Positions 10,589 through 24,061 of a stretch of DNA of 64,000 nt are shown piece after piece. This stretch comes from Plenodomus lindquistii. Taxonomy: Eukaryota > Ascomycota > Dothideomycetes > Pleosporales > Leptosphaeriaceae. The notes under the pieces were generated by a model. The model saw nothing but the letters and a program-made list of their open reading frames with translations. It was not told where the DNA came from and made no database searches. The first letter of the stretch is position 1; each line of letters opens with the position of its first letter. The stretch spans positions 3,472,001 to 3,536,000 of the forward strand of contig JANUWI010000001.1 in assembly GCA_025504975.1 (NCBI GenBank), read 5' to 3'. Made by a program: the position numbers and the translations under genes.

Positions 10589-13020
10589 GGGTTGTTGTTG
10601 TTGCTGTGTGTCTGTGTGTTTGTATTTATGCAGGGTGCAAAGTGTGGTTGGAGTAGTTAGGGCAGAAGAGGAGAGGAGAATGAAGGGGCTCATTGTGGGG
10701 CCGTCGGAGTTTGGATATCAAGATCAAGATGATGATGAAGAAGAAGAAGAAGAAGAAAAGGTAATATTACATTCTGGTCCAAAACCTCCCCTTCCTTACG
10801 AGTAGAGGGGAAAAGACACCATCTTTTTTTCTTCTTAGTAGTAATGTGTGTATATGGCATGTCTTCGTTCTCAATCAGGCAAGAGGGAGTTTAAATCTAG
10901 TAATGATATGGCTTTTTTTCTTTCTTTCTTTCTTTCTTTCTTTCCTTCCTTCCTATCCATCTCCGTGGCCAGAATGTTTGAAAATCTTTTGAATCCGCCA
11001 TACCTAATACCTAGTTGTCTCGTGTATACGCTAGGAAAGAAGGAAAGAGATAAGGGCGTATAAGGATCTTGCACGGCACAAGTTATGTTAATTACACAAC
11101 TGACTCTGCTCTTTTCTGAGTAATCTTACATGGTAGTCTGCGTATTGGCAGTTTGCAAGTAGTCTAGGCACTGCTTGGTATTCATGACTTGCCCCTGCAC
11201 TCTCATAGTCTCATACTCTTGTAAGTATATCTCCATCTCCACGACACCCTATCCATACCACCAACTCCACGACAACACGAATATCACACGCAGAGATATA
11301 CTCTAGTACAAAGTCCTCTGTGCGTGCTGTGGCTAGTAGTGTTAGGTATGCTGCGTCTTGGGTGCCCGTGTACGGCGTGATATATAATCACGTAGTATAC
11401 ACGACCACACGTTGGCTTTTTATATCGCCGCGATGGGCTGGTGCGTATGTGAGGTTCAGTATGCGATAAAGTAGTGTGGTGGGTGTTTGTGTGCAAGTAT
11501 GGAGACGGAAAGATGGCCCTGAAGAGGGCATTTGTCACTGTGATGGTGGACTTTGTATGCATAGTAGACCTGTGAGTTGTTGTTTGAACGCTGTGGTGAA
11601 TCTCTGTGTGGTAAACAGTCTGTGTCTTTTTTTTTTCAAACATCTTATGTGTCTGGTAGAAGATGTAGTAAGCACTACGTGCAGTAAATCCAGCAGGCAA
11701 GTTAGATTCTATGCGATCTCCTCTTTGCGTAGGTGAGTGGCTTAGACCATGTCAGTGCGAAGATTAGACAGACGCGGTACTTTGATGATCACCATGCGAG
11801 GAAACATGTATAGGGAGGAGTGTTGCGTATGCGATGCTGCGCAGTCAATGTCTATCAGTGGAGTTAGATGGCATTGCTGGTCTTGCGTTGCATGTAGTGG
11901 CTCCGAGGACGTCCCGGGGTAGATTTGCAATGTTTCAGAGCTTGTGCTCGCGAGGGGGTTGATAGGGAAGTGATTGCTGTTGATAATGGCATTTTTTCGC
12001 TTGGAATGCGCTGGGTTGGACTTGTCAGCCTCGTCTTGGCTGTCGGTGTGGAGTATCTGGTCCATCTCTTGAATGAGCACGATGAAATCACGAATTCGAC
12101 AATTTAACAATTTGGGGACTTGAGATTTCGCCAAGTGCTGATTTTCATACTATGATAGACGACAACTTTGCCCTTTTGATGCGCTCGCAATGGTATGAAA
12201 AGCCTGCTTCTCTACTCTACAACGGTGGTGCACTCAACAACGCTGACGTAACGTATCGAGGTTATAAATGGCCATTCGCCACCCAATAAATCGAGTGAGC
12301 CTCCAATCAAATACGGGCCAGCGCCAACCCCAAAACTTGACGAGCAACCAGGTGTCGTATCCTAGAGTATTCTCTCAGCCGCCAGTACCTAGGCCAAGCT
12401 AGGGAGTAGGTAATGTATGTAGGATGCAGCCACCCGAATTCACATGCTGGTTCGCAACAGCCATCCCCAGCCATGATGTCGCACACGGCAAGGACTGGTG
12501 ATTCCGATCGTCATATTGTCCCACTGCGCGCTGTCGACAAAGGACAGTGAACGCGCGTTTCAGCAGCAGATGATGCGCACTAGACAAGCATGAAGCATGC
12601 TTGGCCCCACAGCTTGTCGGCGCGCCATCGGACAGTGGCCACGGCTTGCATGGGCTTGGAGAGGGCTTGTCCAAGGGGCTCGGCTGCTTGGTCGTGCTTG
12701 CATCGTGTTGAAGAGCGCTAGCAGGGATACACGGGCAAGCATTCCTCCAAATAAAACACGCCCTCCCCAACCTGTTTTGCGCCTTCTCCCTAGAACCGGA
12801 CCTTTCTTGTCATTCCTCTTTCAACTCTCCCCATTGTAGGGCTTTCTCCTTGTAATCGCACCTTCACACACTCGTTTTCCCAACCAGGCATTGCGCCTGC
12901 TTTCGATACCAACGACCGTCGTTTGACGCCCATATTACACTCACCTACTCTCGCTTTTAGAGTAGACTTGACTACGACCACGACCTCAACTAATCATCTT
13001 CACCCCCACATCTACACACC
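10589..13020. other. Long intergenic region with microsatellites
   Basis: About 2.4 kb without a recognised gene. It has a GAA microsatellite near 10735-10760, a TTTC/TTCC tract at 10914-10953, and moderately T-rich sequence to about 12,300. Several short frames on both strands (for example 11284-11700 and 11742-12134, minus) show no domain or intron pattern. The right end is the CT-rich leader of the GH72 gene. Confidence 0.45.
10914..10953 (+). repeat. TTTC/TTCC microsatellite
   Basis: A run of TTTC tetramers passing into TTCC tetramers, 40 bp long, downstream of the syntaxin gene. Confidence 0.85.
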
Positions 13021-14501
13021 ATGAAGGCCGTTGCATTTGCCGCCGCCCTCGTGGCCTCTGTCGCTGCGACACCCACTGCCGCCGTTGAGAAGCGAGCCAT
13101 CACGCCCGTCACCGTCAAGGGCAATGGTATGATTCGCCCCTAAACTTCATGGCAACCATGTGACTGTGGCTAATGCACTCGCAGCATTCTTTGCTGGCAA
13201 GGAGCGCTTCTACATCCGTGGTGTCGACTACCAGCCCGGCGGTGCCTCCGACGCAAAGGACCCCATTGCTGATGCCGATGGCTGCAAGCGCGACATCGCA
13301 AAGTTCAAGGAGCTCGGCATCAACACCGTCCGCATCTACACAGTTGACAACTCGGCCGACCACGATGAGTGCATGAACGCGCTTGCCGACGCGGGCATCT
13401 ACCTTGCTCTTGACTTGAACACCCCCAAGTACTCCATCAACCGTGCAAAGCCCCAGGTTTCCTACAACAAGGTCTACCTACAGAGCATCTTCGCTACCGT
13501 CGAAATGTTCGCAAAGTACGACAACACCCTCCTCTTCTTCTCCGCCAACGAGGTCATCAACGACGACAAGACCACCAACTGTGCTCCTTACGTCAAGGCT
13601 GTCACTCGTGACATCAAGTCGTACATGAACGCTCGTGGCCTCCGAAAGATTCCTGTCGGTTACTCCGCTGCTGACGTCGAGTCCAACCGCTATGAGATGG
13701 CCGCCTACATGAACTGCGGTCCCGATGCTGCCCGCAGCGACTTCTTCGGCTTCAACGACTACTCGTGGTGCGACCCTTCGTCCTACGAGACCGCTGGCTG
13801 GGACCAGAAGGTTGCCAAGTTCTCCAACTACAGCATCCCTATTTTGTAAGTCACCCTCCCCACTGGAAAACTCTCATCTTCTAACAATTCACAGCCTGTC
13901 CGAGTATGGCTGCAACAAGAACGACCGCAAGTTTGAGGAAGTCAAGAGCTTGTACAGCACCGACATGACTGGCGTCTACTCCGGCGGTCTTGTCTACGAA
14001 TACTCTCAGGAAGACTCCAACTACGGTCTCGTCGAGCTCAAGGGCAACACCGTCACTGAGCGTAGCGACTTCAAGGCCTTGAAGTCTGCCTTCGAGGGTA
14101 CCAAGAACCCCAGCGGTGACGGCGGCTACAAGTCCAACGGCTCCCCATCCGAGTGCCCAGCTGAGTCTAAGACCTGGGACGTCACCATGAAGGAAGACGA
14201 ACTTCCCGCTCTTCCTGAAGGTGCCAAGGAGCTCTTCCAGAAGGGTGCCGGTGACGGCCCTGGTCTCAAGGGTGCCGGCTCCCAGGATGCTGGAACTTCG
14301 ACCACCGACACTGCTGGCGCTGCTGATGGTGCTGTTACATCCGGTGCTTCTGCACCCACTGGCGGCTCTGCTTCCGGCTCTTCTACGCCCTCCCAGGGTG
14401 CTGCTCCTGCTGTCCGCCCTGGCGATATCTCCATGGCTCCCCTTGTCTGTGGTGCTGTTGTCCTGATTTCCTCCCTTCTCGGTGGAGCTCTCGTCTTGTA
14501 A
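13021..14501 (+). CDS. GPI-anchored beta-1,3-glucanosyltransferase (GH72, Gel/Gas type)
   Basis: Cell-wall enzyme that cuts and re-joins beta-1,3-glucan chains at the outer face of the plasma membrane. It has 457 residues from exons 13021-13126, 13185-13845 and 13895-14501. A signal peptide (MKAVAFAAALVASVAA) is followed by a Lys-Arg site and then the GH72 domain starting at FFAGKERFYIRGVDYQ. The acid/base glutamate is in FFSANEVIND; the nucleophile is in FLSEYGC, whose codons are joined across the second intron. After the catalytic domain there is no cysteine-rich CBM43 module, only a Ser/Thr/Gly/Ala-rich linker and a C-terminal hydrophobic tail (APLVCGAVVLISSLLGG) typical of GPI attachment. 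It thus belongs with the CBM43-less Gel1-like group. A CT-rich leader precedes the ATG. Confidence 0.95.
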
Positions 14502-15399
14502 GCTTAGCGTATCAGAGCAGTTTGACACAGGCACATTTATGCTTCGTCATCGTGGCGTTGTTGGAAGGAAAGAATTCAGCTGGATGTAATGCAAACGACC
14601 CAGTGCGGGCAACGTTATCTGGGGGAAACATCTTTTTCGACATCACACATCATGTTTAAGAAGCATATCCCTTTTTTTTTTTTTGCTGGAGTCGTCGGCT
14701 CATGTTGTAATATCATGGTCGACTCGGCGTCTTGAATTCCTTTGTTGTCCTCGAGATTTGCCTGATAACAGATGTAGTATATATGAAAGACTAAACATGT
14801 ACAACATCAGCCTGTGCCTGTGTTGATGTGAACTGATTTGTATAACATGTATGATTCCACACTGTTGTATGCATCTGAAACGCAGAGCCCTACTCTAATT
14901 ATCCTCACTTCCTATCTGAAGCAATGTCCCCACCCATAATCTCACCCCCCTGAGAGCGATACAAGCGAAATAGCCCTAATATCATTGTCTCCTTTGCAAT
15001 TACCGTCACACTACAATTGCGAAACCCAATCTCACAAATATCTCAATAAACCAACTTTCTCTCCCCCACAGGCAGACTAGAAGAATTGCATTAGGCACAT
15101 CAATTGCGCTCCATTCGCCCTGTCTCGGAAAGTGACCATACATACATAGATACATACACATCAGCACATGTAACAACACCAACATTACACTTTTCACAGA
15201 CCGTTCATTTGAAAACTTATCCCATCTTCGTTTAGAAATTTGTAAACCACTCCTAAAAAAAAAAAAAAAAAAAAGCTCAAAACACTCATTCATAATCACT
15301 CACTCACTACTCTCCCCTTTCTCAAAACCTTTCTCGTTCCTTGCCTTGCCATCACATCCCCCACCCCTCCCTTCCCCAATCCATCAAAGACCAATTTCT
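14502..15399. other. 3' flank between two convergent genes
   Basis: GH72 and Nup188 genes converge here. Holds a 13-base T run near 14672-14684 and a 20-base A run at 15255-15274 (T on the Nup188 strand). No gene seen. Confidence 0.5.
15255..15274. repeat. Homopolymer A20
   Basis: Uninterrupted run of 20 A on the plus strand, in the 3' flank of Nup188. It is not near a recognisable retroelement, so a retrotransposed poly-A tail is not supported. Confidence 0.8.
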
Positions 15400-18300
15400 C
15401 TACTTCCCCCTCCCCACCCCCAACACCGCCGCCGCACCCTCCAACTCCCTCCAAACCCTCTCCTCAAGCTCATTCCCACCCCCCTCCCCCCTCCTCCCCA
15501 CCATCTCAACCTCCCTCTCATCAACCGGGACAACCCTCTCCCCCAGCGCCCCTCGTCTCCCCAACCAAGCCTCCAAATCCTCCTTTACAGGTTCAGCATC
15601 CCACTCCAAAGCCATAACCTCACTACTCTGAATCCCCAATTTCGGGCCCTGCCGCCTTACATCCTCGATGATGGTGGACAACAGCGCAAGACTGTGAATC
15701 TCGTTTGCAGCACCGAGTGTGATTTTCGAGTGTGCTGCGCGGGCAGAGGCGGAGCTGTTGATGCTGGATGAGGCGCGGAGAAGTTGTTCGGGGAATTGGT
15801 TGAGGAAGGAGGAGATTTCTGCGGCGATGGGGGGGCCGATGCTAAGGAGGAGGTTGAGGCAGAGTGGGAGGAGGCCTTTGGTCCATATACTGTGCATGCG
15901 GACGGGATGGTCAAAGGGTCCCATGCCGCCGGCGCGTCGAAAGTAGGCTGTTATGTTTGCGGTGTTGAGTTGGGAGAGGACGCCGTCTACAGCCATTGTT
16001 TCTGCGAGCGCGGGGATGGAGGATAGGCTGAGGAGGAATAGGATGCTGAGTTCGCCGTAAACGGGGTCTTGGATGCCGTTGTGTGAGATGGTGAGCTTGT
16101 CGGCCCAAGAAAAGAGCGAAGTGGCGAAGCGCGTGGTGTTATGGTTTGCAAACAGTAGCGCCGCTTGTGATTGCCACTTACTCATTTCGGGAACTGCAAG
16201 GATGCGCTGGAGGAGCGCTGTGAGGAGAGCAAAGTCACTCGGTGAAACGGAGCTGGGCTCAGCGTGGAGTTGGTTTGCGAGGCTACGGAAACCCTTTGCG
16301 ACAGTGTCGGTGAGAATTTCGAGGAGGAGAGTAGATGGGCTTTCGACCAATGTGTGGCGGCTTGCTGGCACCGACCCGCGGAAGCTAGACCGGTGGATAG
16401 TTTCTTCGGAGTCGTCAATGTCGGAGACGAGGTGGAAATGGAGGGCGAGGTAGAGGATGCGGAGAAGCGAGCGGTAGTAGTATACGCTTTCGCTTGAGAA
16501 GACGCTGTCGAAATCTGCGGTAGTGGCGCGGATGGCGTTCCACACGGGTGTGAGTAGTTTGCGCGTTTCTGGAGATGATGTCTTTGCATCGACGAGCTTC
16601 TTGAGAAGGGCGAACGCAAGGTCCGCGCGGACAATCATTAGCTTGCCGAACAAGGCCTCAGGAAGATTGGATTGTGTGTTGGCCAGCATGCATTTAGTGA
16701 TGACGCCGTTCAAAATCCTCACCAGACGCTCGTCCTTGCCGACAACCTGGCTCAGCTCAAGTGTAAGCAGCTTCCAGCCTTGGAGCAAAAGTACTTGCGA
16801 TTCGACCAGTCCGAGGTTGAAGTTGGCTTTCTCAAGGTCTCCGGCCATCCCAGCCCCTTCTCGTGGCCCGTCCCATTTGCTGTCAAAACTCAATAGCTGC
16901 TTCCCAAGCTCAGCATCGTAGAAGAAGGCTTTGCCAAAAGCCTCAGGATACAGCGTCGTGCGTTTGAGATTCGATAAAGAGACACCAGGATAATGTTTCT
17001 CGAAGTTCTTCTGCAACCAGCTATGCAAAGACGAGTTGTACGTCGGTAAATCCAGAGCATTGTCTTCCAAGAAGTCCAGTTTGGGTACAATATCTTTGAG
17101 CGCTGTAATGTCGCCAGCTTGACCTGCGCGATGGAGGTCCATTGATATAACCTCGCAGGCCAATGATGCGAATTTGTTCTGGTAGGAACGCTCCAAGGTC
17201 TCGAGATTGGTTCGTGGGGTCTTCGGCTGCGTTGCCATCCATCCCAATAGATTCAGGAGCACTTGGATGAAGTTCTTGCGATCGCGTAGGTCGCCCATGG
17301 CCCATGACCAGTTATTCTGTGCTGAAGAGACAAACTCGAGCATTGCTGTATACAGCGGCCATTGTATACTGCTTCCACCCTTCTTTGGCGGGGTCATTTG
17401 AAGGAGCGAATCAAGCGCGCGCGTGAGTAGTGCCCTATTCCCCGTATTGGAAGCGGTATCAGATTTCGTACGAAGAGACTCGCGTGGTGTGTTTCCAGTC
17501 AGCAAATACAATGAAAACCATTGTTGCTTGCAAGTCACCACGGCAGACAGCAGATTCCAGACGTTGGTTTGGATATCAACAGTCTTCAGGGGCTCATCTA
17601 ACTGAGATAGAACACTCAGGAAATTCTTCGCGGTGCGAGGCCCTAGGTGGCCCAAAAGCGAAGGTGGCTCCTGCTGGTCTTTCTGCTTTCGCACAGACTG
17701 AGCGCCATCTCCATCTGCCATATCAGCGTCTCCTGCTTGGGCTACTCGAACAGCACCACGGACTAGCGCCTCCAATAGCAGTACAACCTGAGATTTCCAT
17801 ACATCGCTCGTCGCGTATAACCTCGCCAGTAGGGGTGTGGCCTTGAACAATTGCTGCTCCAGACGTGTCCAAGGCTTGTTCAACAGTACAGCAATTCTCA
17901 CGAGGAGGTCGGAGAAGATCAAGGTACTTCGTGTTTGTCGAGTCCAAAGAGCACTCGAGCTCGTAAGCAATGTTATGTCATCACTACTGACCCCAATGAC
18001 TAGAGCTGATAGTATGGGGCTGGTCAGTACATCCGCATTTGATGCCGTGGTGTATAGTTGGACGAGGTACTCGGCAATCGGTGCGATAGATTTGGTCAGT
18101 TTGGCAGAGAGCTGTGGTGAATCATCCACGCCGTATGCGTATTTGAGTATGGTGGTGAAGACTTCGCAGATGGCAATGTTGATTTCAGGTCGGTGGTCGA
18201 GGTTCGAGTATTTCCAGCTCAACGAGGTCTCATATATGCTTGCCAAAGTCCTGCCAAACGTGAAAAGGACAGTACTAATGATTTTGTCCGAAGTGCCGCT

Positions 18301-21063
18301 CTCCGAAGGTGCTGGCGCATTGAATCGACTGAGTGCTTTTGTGGGGACCTTGCGAGACACAGAACGTTGGACTGCATCTTTCACAAGTCTCTTGTATATC
18401 CTGATGCATCCGATGAGGAAATCATACCGACCGAGCACCATCTCCGTGCCAATCAGAACCGTAGCTAGGCTTCCGCTGCCATCGCCCTCGAGCAAACGGC
18501 TTCTCGCCAACCAAGGCCAAACTCTATGGGGAGTAATGATGACAATGGCTTCCAAGAATTGTGTGCATTTGACTAAGAGCTCCAGTGACGCCTCGTTGTT
18601 CGGCTCTTTCGCGAGACGTAAGAGCTCTTCCTCGAAAATGGCGAGTACGATACTGATGGTATCCCGATTGCTATCAGTGCTAATGCTGAGGTTCTCCAGT
18701 AGGTCATTTGAGCAGATGCCTTCGGAGCATCGTAGTGAAGCATGTAATAGATTTGCGAATAAACCAATGATGTCGCCGACAACTGTGCAAGGTGCTGGTA
18801 GTTTGGAGAAGCTCTCGACTGTTTGACTCGCTATCGGGTATGTGGATAACAGTTGGCACAAGTAGGGTAATGTGGCATGTTGATGATACCATATGGCGAC
18901 TTCTGGCTGCTTGCCCCCGTCGATTCTAATGCCTTCGGTACCCCTGTTTATGCTCATGGTGTTTTCAGCGTTGGCTGATCCGTTGGAGAGTAATAGACGT
19001 CGTTGGCTGCCAATGGTCGATTTTGGTTTGGGCATGAATAGTGGCAGAGGCTCTGTGAGCTCAACCCAGTCCTTGTTCTCTTCTTCGCGCGTCAACTTAT
19101 AACCTGAGAAACCTGGCGGCATAGCTTGCATCAGCCGACTTGCGTTTGTGAGCTTTTCAATGAATGTTGGCACTCCATTTTGCTGAGTCTTGTCCCCCCG
19201 CGTCAGAACGCTGCAGAATTGCAGAAAGGGTCGGGTTTCGTACGGATATCGCAGACGTGAATGGTCAAGGAGAGAAGGTCGTAAAACATCCTCGTCTTCA
19301 AGGAGGTAGGCTACGACTGGGTCAAACTGCTGGGAGGCATCAGAATCTACCCAATTCCGGAAGGTCTTCTCTCCAGCTAAGAGTGTACATGAGCTTGTGA
19401 CTATTTCGTCGCAGTAGCTAACAACGTTGCTGCCCACGGTGATCTTGATTAGCTGAAGATACAAGAGTCGCAGTCGATCCCGGGAGATACGGTCTATGTC
19501 GGTGCCAAAGGCAGGTACACAGATTTCCGCAAATTGTGCAACAGTACCAATCGCACCCAAGTCGAGAGCGTGGGAGGCCAGCGCTTCGTATGTAACTTGC
19601 TCGCTGAATAGTGTGCCGTCCAGTCCACGGATAGCCAAAGCACACTCCTCGAGTGCCAATTGAGTAGGCGCTGGGTTTTGTGAGATCGAGGGTTGGGACT
19701 CGAGTAGTCGTTCACGCTCTTGCTCCTCCTCACTCGCGCGGCCGGTAAGTATGTACAACAGGATACCCCAGGCCAGAATGGCGGGCGTAGCAGGGCTTTG
19801 CTGAAACTCTAGGGCGCGTGCGAACATGGTGGTAATATTCTCGACAACGACTGTATTCAGAATGTAGCATGAAGGTTCCCACTGCTTGTAGTCGCCGGAC
19901 GAAAGATCTTCAAAAATGGCATCTGCCTTTAGGATCGCCAAAGAGACCAACGAGGTCAAGACTTGGATGATTGGGATGAGAGGTGCCTGACGGGGGGTCA
20001 TGACTGGGAAATCGCGGAAGAAGCCACGATCCGAAAAGAGTCCAAGCCAGTCTTCGACTGTGACGGCTGGGACAAAACCTTTGACGACTAGATCAGCGTG
20101 GACAAAGGCGAGATGCAGGAGGTGAAGCATTTCAGTAGTTTGCGCGACCAACCAGTACTCGCATGCGGTTTCCCATATAGAAGGATCGACTGAGATGTCG
20201 CAGCCTCTGTCTAACGAATTGACCCTCTTGGAGACGGCTATCAGGCACTCGTCCAGCGCTTTGGCACCCGAAGTGGGGGTGCCTCCGTTTTGTTGCGAGG
20301 CCACACGCTGCCCGAGCTCTTGTATCCAGCCTGCCCCAAAGTTCATGTAGTTGTTGCCATAGCTTGTCTGACTACGCAGGTGGGCGGCAGAAGCCCACGA
20401 GACGAGCAGTTGACTGACACGGATTACAGAGGCGCAGGTGGAGTGGTAGATGCTGATGATGCGGAGCTGCCGCAGGTGCTCGGTCTGGAGGTTGTTGTTT
20501 CTTGCGGCCAAGGGTCGTGTGAGAATGGACGAATTGGGCATGAAAGTCGACGCGCCCAGGTTGGCCACGCCCGCAGCGTCCTGCACGCTCAGCGCCTCTT
20601 CTTGGGTGAGGCCGCTCAGGAGCTGCGTGCTCGAGCGCCCCTGCCATTCCTGGACGACGATCTGCAGGGCAGCGTACTCTGAGATTTGCGCCAGCTGGGA
20701 CAGCCACAAGCTGTCGCGCTTGATTTCCTCAATGTCGTAGTGGCCATTGGGCGAGGGCGTGACGTTGATGGGCGCCGTCTTGGAGTCGAATCTGCTCTTC
20801 TCCTGCGTAGATGGGTCGGCGAAGGGATTCCATGGCCGGCTGAGCATGTCGACGTTTTCCTGCGAGGTGAGGAAGGCGCGCAGGGCGTCGCTTCTTGATG
20901 CGGTTTCGGGGTCGCATAGTGCGCGGTATGCAATGTCCCAGGTGCTGGCGACATTAGTAACCTGTCTCGATACTGTTTCTTACCCGGCGTAAACATACAC
21001 AAGCTGCTGCTCGCCGGTGAAGCACTTGGCCAGGTCGAGCTCGGGGGATTGGATCGGGGCCAT
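15400..21063 (-). CDS. nup188: Nucleoporin Nup188, inner-ring scaffold
   Basis: Large alpha-solenoid protein of 1,874 residues that forms part of the inner ring of the nuclear pore with Nic96 partners. Exons on the minus strand are 21063-20984 and 20944-15400. The 39-bp intron is very short but has GTAAGA, TTACTAAT and CAG, and retaining it would give an immediate stop. The N-terminus resembles Chaetomium Nup188 as I know it: IKRDSLWLSQLA, then EYAALQIVV and QDAAGVANLGAS match conserved spots near residues 85-150. No cysteine clusters, signal peptide or membrane spans are seen, only repeated helical leucine-rich sequence. Length equals that of filamentous-fungal Nup188 and exceeds the usual Nup192 length. 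The C-terminal 60 residues are Glu/Arg/Gly-rich from a G-rich coding strand. Nup192 is the main alternative. Confidence 0.85.
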
Positions 21064-21706
21064 GGTGGCGCTGCGGTGCGCTGGGGGTGGGGATGCGCTA
21101 TCCAAAGGCCATAGAGGCGCAGTCGTGGGTCGGCGTGGGCGTGGAGAGGCCGAGATGTCTTGTTTGGCGTTGACTGACGGCGCAAAGTCGCGAACCCAGA
21201 GCTTCGCGTTGGAAAGGCGGCCTGTGGCGTCGCTAGTCGACTAGCGGTGGCTTGTCGCGCAGGGGTGGTCCGCCGTCCTCTTATATGTCACGCTGTACTC
21301 AGGCTCAACGGTAATCACTTGCTCTCTCTATTGTCTGCATTTCTGCACTCGTTCGCAGACTGATTCCCAATTGGACCAAGCCTTCATCAGCAATATCGAA
21401 ACCTTCCATGCCAGCTACCGATATGCGACCGCGCTGGCTGCGGTCCCAAGCACAAGGACCGCCCATGTCAGCACCTCCGTTACTAACTCCGCAATTTCAA
21501 CCATCTCGATAGTGTGTACCTGAGTCACCCCGCCGCCGTGCAGCCATACACTTCCTCTCAACCACCACTACCTCCGATACTGTGGCCTTGCAAAATCGCT
21601 CTTTATTCCATCGGCACGCAATTGAAACTGTCCACTTTCTCGTCGCTCAGCACATAACCCTTCGCTGCCACCACATTTGCGAGCGCAACCTTACTCAACC
21701 ACCACC
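21064..21706. promoter_or_regulatory. Shared promoter region of Nup188 and TRP genes
   Basis: A 643-bp interval separates two divergently transcribed housekeeping start codons. Both leaders lie inside it. The right part is C/T/A-rich and lacks a clear TATA box; the TRP start sits in a CACCATGG context. Confidence 0.6.
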
Positions 21707-24061
21707 ATGGCTTCGCTCGAGCTGGTTGACCATTCGCCTCGCAATCCCAATCCCTCTCCGCCCATACCGACCGCGTCCAATGTCATTCTAATTGACAACT
21801 ACGACTCGTTTACCTGGAACGTCTACCAGTACCTCGTCTTCGAAGGAGCAAATGTGACAGTGTACCGCAACGACGAGATGACAGTCGAGGAATTGATTGC
21901 GAAAAATCCAACCCAGCTAGTCATCAGCCCGGGACCTGGCCACCCAGAACGAGACGCTGGCATCAGCAATGCGGCCATCAAACACTACAGTGGCAAGATT
22001 CCCATTCTGGGCGTCTGTATGGGAGAGTGAGTTGCGACGATTCAAGCAGACCAGAGTGTTGAAGACTGACAAAACAGACAATGCATCTTCTACAGCTACG
22101 GCGGCACCGTCGATGTCACGGGCCAGATTCTCCACGGCAAAACCTCCCCCCTCAAGCATGACGGCAAGGGCGTCTTCGCAGGCGTCTCCCAGAACGTGCC
22201 CGTCACTCGATACCACTCGCTCGCCGGCACCCACGGATCGCTCCCCGACTGCCTCGAAGTCACGGCCACCATACCCGCCAACGAAGACGCCGAAGTCAAG
22301 GAGGTCATCATGGGCGTTCGGCACAAGGAGTACGTCATTGAGGGCGTACAGTTTCATCCAGAGAGCATCCTGACTGAGCATGGACGCATCATGATGCGCA
22401 ACTTTCTGCACATGCAAGGCGGTACCTGGGCGGAGAATGAGAAGCTGTCAAAGGAGGCTACCGCGTCGACTGATGGCGCTTCCAAGGATGCAAAGAAAGA
22501 CAAGCAGACGTCCATCTTGGAGAAAATCTACGATCACCGCAGAGCTGCCGTCGCTGAGCAAAAAAAGATCCCATCGCAGCGACCCGACGACCTCCAAGCC
22601 GCATATGACCTCAACCTAGCGCCCCCTCAGATCGACTTTCCCAAGCGTCTCCGACAATCGCCCTTCCGACTCTCCCTCATGGCCGAAATTAAGCGCGCAT
22701 CCCCTTCCAAAGGCGTCATCTCGCTCTCTGCATGCGCACCCGCCCAGGCACGAACCTACGCCAAAGCCGGCGCAAGCACCATCTCCGTTCTCACTGAGCC
22801 TGAATGGTTCAAAGGCAGCATCGATGACCTCAAAGCTGTTCGCCAGAGCCTCGTCGGCATGCCTAATCGTCCTGCCGTCCTGCGGAAAGAATTCATCTTC
22901 GATGAGTATCAGATTCTCGAAGCCCGTCTCGCCGGCGCAGACACCGTCCTGCTCATCGTCAAGATGCTCGAGCAATCCGTACTGCAGCGCCTCTTCGACT
23001 ACTCGCGCTCCCTTGGCATGGAACCCCTCGTTGAAGTGCAGAATGCCGATGAAACGGAGATTGCAGTGAAGCTGGGTGCCCAGGTCATCGGCGTGAACAA
23101 CAGGAATCTAGTCAACTTCGAGGTCGACATGGAAACCACAAACCGCCTCATCAACATAGTCCCTAAAGAGACCATTCTCTGCGCTCTCAGCGGTATCGCC
23201 GGCCCCAAAGACGTGGAACCCTACATCCAGTCTGGTGTTGGTGCCGTCCTCGTCGGCGAAGCCCTCATGCGCGCGGAAAACACGGCATCTTTCATCGCTG
23301 AACTGCTCGGCGGACCTACACAAACACCACAGTCGAGCAATACATCAACACCCCCAATGGTCAAAATCTGCGGCACACGCTCCGCAGAAGCCGCACGCAC
23401 CGCCATAGAATCCGGCGCCGACCTCATCGGCATGATTCTCGCTCCTGGTCTAAAACGCACAGTCGATGCCACCACCGCACTCTCCATCTCCGAAACCGTC
23501 CACCGCACCAAGAAACCCATCATCAGAAAATCCAGCCTCCTCTCCGAACCCAAAAGCGCATCAGATTTCTTCGCTCACGGCGCGTCAAGGCTAGTCAGCA
23601 CAGACGACCGCGCGCTCCTCGTCGGTGTATTCAGAAATCAGAGTCTGGAGTATGTACTCCAACAACAAAGACTACTACATCTGGATATCGTGCAGTTCCA
23701 CGGCCAGGAACCAGTCGAATGGGCGGGTTTAGTGCCTGTCCCTGTGCTCCGTGCATTTAACACAAAGGATCGCGGGATCGGGATAAGAGGATATCATGCC
23801 CTCCCGCTCTTGGACGCGGGCTCAGGAGGCAGTGGGGAGCGTGTGGATCTAAGCGAAGTCAAAGCAGTGTTGGGACAGGACGACGGCGTCAAGATTGTCC
23901 TTGCTGGAGGGTTGACTCCTGAGAATGTGGGCGGTGTGTTGGAGGATATGGGCCAGGCGAGGGAACGGGTGGTATGTGTGGATGTAAGTAGTGGTGTGGA
24001 AGAAGATGGCGCGCAGAGTCTTGAGAAAATTGTTGCGTTTGTGAAGGCTGTGAAGGGATGA
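21707..24061 (+). CDS. trpC: Trifunctional tryptophan synthesis protein: GATase / IGPS / PRAI
   Basis: One polypeptide of 767 residues carrying three activities: glutamine amidotransferase of anthranilate synthase, indole-3-glycerol-phosphate synthase and phosphoribosylanthranilate isomerase. Exons are 21707-22026 and 22078-24061; the 51-bp intron splits the amidotransferase motif GVCMGEQC. Amidotransferase (about 25-225): the nucleophile cysteine is in GVCMGEQ and the catalytic His/Glu in GVQFHPESILTEHG. IGPS (about 255-525): LMAEIKRASPSKG and KEFIFDEYQILEARLAGAD. PRAI (about 545-767): VKICGTRSAEAA and VQFHGQEP. The order is the usual ascomycete fusion (A. nidulans trpC, N. crassa trp-1). 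The separate chorismate-binding anthranilate synthase subunit is not in this window. The start at 21707 is preferred for its CACCATGG context. Confidence 0.97.

Noticed and set aside
15255..15274. A20 run as a retroelement tail
   Set aside because: No target-site duplication or reverse-transcriptase-like sequence next to it; simple homopolymer in a 3' flank.
17837..18826. 329-codon plus-strand frame
   Set aside because: Shadow of Nup188 on the opposite strand; no domain or start context.
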